The notes under the pieces were generated by a model. It was not told the origin of the DNA, ran no database searches, and worked only from the letters and a program-made list of their open reading frames with translations. DNA of 23,565 nt from NCBI GenBank assembly GCA_020053565.1, contig JAGVMY010000128.1:1-23565 (forward strand). The letters run 5' to 3'. This stretch comes from Thermodesulfovibrionales bacterium. Its GTDB lineage: Bacteria > Nitrospirota > Thermodesulfovibrionia > Thermodesulfovibrionales > SM23-35. A program made the position numbers and the translations under genes. The stretch's first letter is position 1; the number at the start of each line of letters is the position of its first letter. Shown piece by piece: positions 21,914 through 23,565 of the stretch.

Positions 21914-23565
21914 CAGAAAATAAAAAGGACCACCATGATTATGGAAGGGTCGTCATTGTCGGCAATCCAAACGTCGGCAAGAGTATTATCTTCGGGCTCC
22001 TTACCGGGAAGTATGTAACTGTTTCAAACTATCCAGGCACAACTGTAGAAATATCATCCGGATACACAACTATAAGGGATAAAAAACTTCTGATTACCGA
22101 TTCTCCAGGTGTAAACAGTCTGACCCCTATGAGCGAGGACGAGAAAGTCACAAGGGATATGCTCTTAAATGAGACCGTAGATGCTATCGTCCTCGTTGGA
22201 GATGCAAAGAATCTCAAGAGGACACTTATGTTATTACTACAACTCTCAGAGATGGAACTCCCCTGCATACTTGACCTTAATATGGAGGACGAAGCAAAGG
22301 CAAAGGGCATCGAGATAGACTACCAGAGGCTGAGTGCGTTACTGAACATTGAAGTTATAGGTACTATTGCCCCTCAAAGGAAAGGCATCCACGGATTAAA
22401 AGAGGCTATTTTAAAACCCCGTTATCCATCTCTCCATACCCACTATGGTAATGTGATAGAAGAACACGCGGAAAAGATAATGATGCTCCTTCCTGAGACA
22501 ACTATCTCAAAGCGCTCGCTCGCATTGATGATACTTTCAGGTGATGAGAGCCTTAGAGAATGGCTTGTTGCACATCTCAATAAAGAAGATATCAGAACTA
22601 TAGAGGACCTGAGGGATGAGGCTCAATCGAAGTTAAAAGAGCCGATTTCACATATCATAGGACACAGCAGGATAAAACTCGCAGAAGAAATAATTAAAGG
22701 GGTCCAGAAAAAAGGCACACCCGAGGCAGGGTTCCTTGCCAAGAAGATAAGCAGATTGACGATCCACCCCGTCTTTGGGATACCTATACTCCTCCTTGTT
22801 ATTTTCAGTTTTTATGAATTTGTTGGCAGGCTAGGTGCAGGCCTACTCGTAAATTTTTTTGAAAAAATTATATTCAGCAGGTACCTGACCCCTGCAATAG
22901 AGAAAGTTGTCAAGTTCATCATACCTGTTGCCTTTATACAGGACATGATTGTAGGTCAGTACGGAATAGTTACGATGGCATTAACCTATGCTGTAGGCAT
23001 CATTCTCCCTATAACAGCTACCTTCTTCCTCGCATTTGGCTTTCTCGAAGACAGTGGCTATCTTCCGAGGATTGCAGCGATTTCAAACAGGGCATTCAGG
23101 TTAATTGGTCTGAATGGTAAGGCTGTTTTACCAATAGTTCTTGGCCTCGGCTGCGGAACTATGGCAACAATGTCAACGAGGATGCTCGAAACAAACAGGG
23201 AAAGGGTCATTGCAACATTTCTTATAGCTCTTGCAATTCCTTGTTCTGCACAACTCGGCGTTATATTTGGAATGTTAGGACCTCTTCCTGTAAGAGCAAC
23301 ATTGTGGTGGGCTGGCTGCATAATACTGATTCTTGTCACTTCAGGATATCTTGCATCAAAGATAATCCCTGGAGAAAAACCTGACTTTTTTATGGAGCTG
23401 CCACCGATGAGGTTTCCAGCTATGGGAAATATTTTAATGAAAACACTGAGCAGGATTGAATGGTACCTGAAAGAAGCAGTTCCTCTATTTGTGCTTGGTA
23501 CTTTAATCCTTTTTGTACTCGATAAAGTGAAGATACTCGGCTGGCTGGAGACCCTGGCATCTCCG
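21892..23565 (+). CDS. feoB: ferrous iron transporter B, N-terminal 558 residues (runs off window)
   Basis: FeoB takes up Fe(II) through the inner membrane, with a cytoplasmic G-protein domain. The frame starts at ATG 21892 inside fur and stays open to the last base. After an 18-residue polar extension come G1 GNPNVGKS (residues 24-31), the switch segment YPGTTVEIS, G3 as DSPG (usually DLPG) and G4 as NMED. The membrane part starts near residue 300 and shows EDSGYLPR (386 onward), then GLGCGTMATMSTR with Cys421, and IPCSAQLGVIFG. The first core motif deviates from the common GCxVPxxxxTR form, indicating a divergent FeoB subgroup. No feoA lies before it. The second Gate/core half is outside the window. 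Confidence 0.93.
   Translation, partial: MPKEQKITENKKDHHDYGRVVIVGNPNVGKSIIFGLLTGKYVTVSNYPGTTVEISSGYTTIRDKKLLITDSPGVNSLTPMSEDEKVTRDMLLNETVDAIVLVGDAKNLKRTLMLLLQLSEMELPCILDLNMEDEAKAKGIEIDYQRLSALLNIEVIGTIAPQRKGIHGLKEAILKPRYPSLHTHYGNVIEEHAEKIMMLLPETTISKRSLALMILSGDESLREWLVAHLNKEDIRTIEDLRDEAQSKLKEPISHIIGHSRIKLAEEIIKGVQKKGTPEAGFLAKKISRLTIHPVFGIPILLLVIFSFYEFVGRLGAGLLVNFFEKIIFSRYLTPAIEKVVKFIIPVAFIQDMIVGQYGIVTMALTYAVGIILPITATFFLAFGFLEDSGYLPRIAAISNRAFRLIGLNGKAVLPIVLGLGCGTMATMSTRMLETNRERVIATFLIALAIPCSAQLGVIFGMLGPLPVRATLWWAGCIILILVTSGYLASKIIPGEKPDFFMELPPMRFPAMGNILMKTLSRIEWYLKEAVPLFVLGTLILFVLDKVKILGWLETLASP

Overview
The window is a contiguous piece of a bacterial chromosome of moderate GC content. It is densely packed with housekeeping genes in short, alternating-strand operons. 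The combination of citramalate-type isoleucine synthesis, a RACo-like corrinoid-activating protein, a CcsB-HemA-HemC cytochrome/tetrapyrrole block and a Fur-FeoB pair suggests a strict anaerobe of the Nitrospirota (Thermodesulfovibrio-like) or a deltaproteobacterial-type lineage. This is an inference from gene content, not from a marker-gene search.

Layout. (1) Positions 1-2476, plus: the 3' part of lysC and the citramalate synthase gene cimA (aspartate family and isoleucine). (2) Positions 2477-3236: a gene-poor gap. Its plus-strand open frame is a shadow of a minus-strand WxPGxW repeat protein that has no normal start codon; a second small minus-strand frame lies beside it. (3) Positions 3258-5147, plus: a RACo-like ferredoxin/ASKHA protein behind a perfect 9+3+9 palindrome. 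(4) Positions 5197-8718, minus: mltG, ispG, panC and a cysteine-free thioredoxin-like gene. (5) Positions 8898-12222, plus: rpsB-tsf-pyrH-frr, then a 55-residue unknown gene and a DksA/TraR-type zinc-finger gene with a long basic N-terminus. (6) Positions 12232-15511, minus: a small HTH-like gene ending in CQLGCF, ccsB, hemA and hemC. (7) Positions 15712-16118, plus: a hicB-hicA toxin-antitoxin pair. (8) Positions 16127-21261, minus: argG, dprA, topA and a MobB-like P-loop gene whose only plausible start is ATA. (9) Position 21482 to the end, plus: fur and a 3'-incomplete feoB, behind a Fur box that abuts the fur start codon.

Many junctions are translationally coupled: rpsB/tsf, ccsB/hemA, dprA/topA and hicB/hicA overlap as ATGA; HTH/ccsB overlaps as TGATG; panC touches the thioredoxin-like gene without a gap; mltG/ispG, pyrH/frr and fur/feoB overlap by 14 to 32 bases. 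The heme block joins tetrapyrrole synthesis with cytochrome c maturation. fur-feoB is a self-contained iron-uptake unit.

The most unusual signals are a family of heptanucleotide tandem repeats (two arrays inside hemC, one inside topA, one in an intergenic gap), the hidden antisense WxPGxW gene, the ATA-start MobB-like gene overlapping the topA stop codon, and several small genes without a known role. I did not find a CRISPR array, tRNA, rRNA, transposase or clear new defence system.
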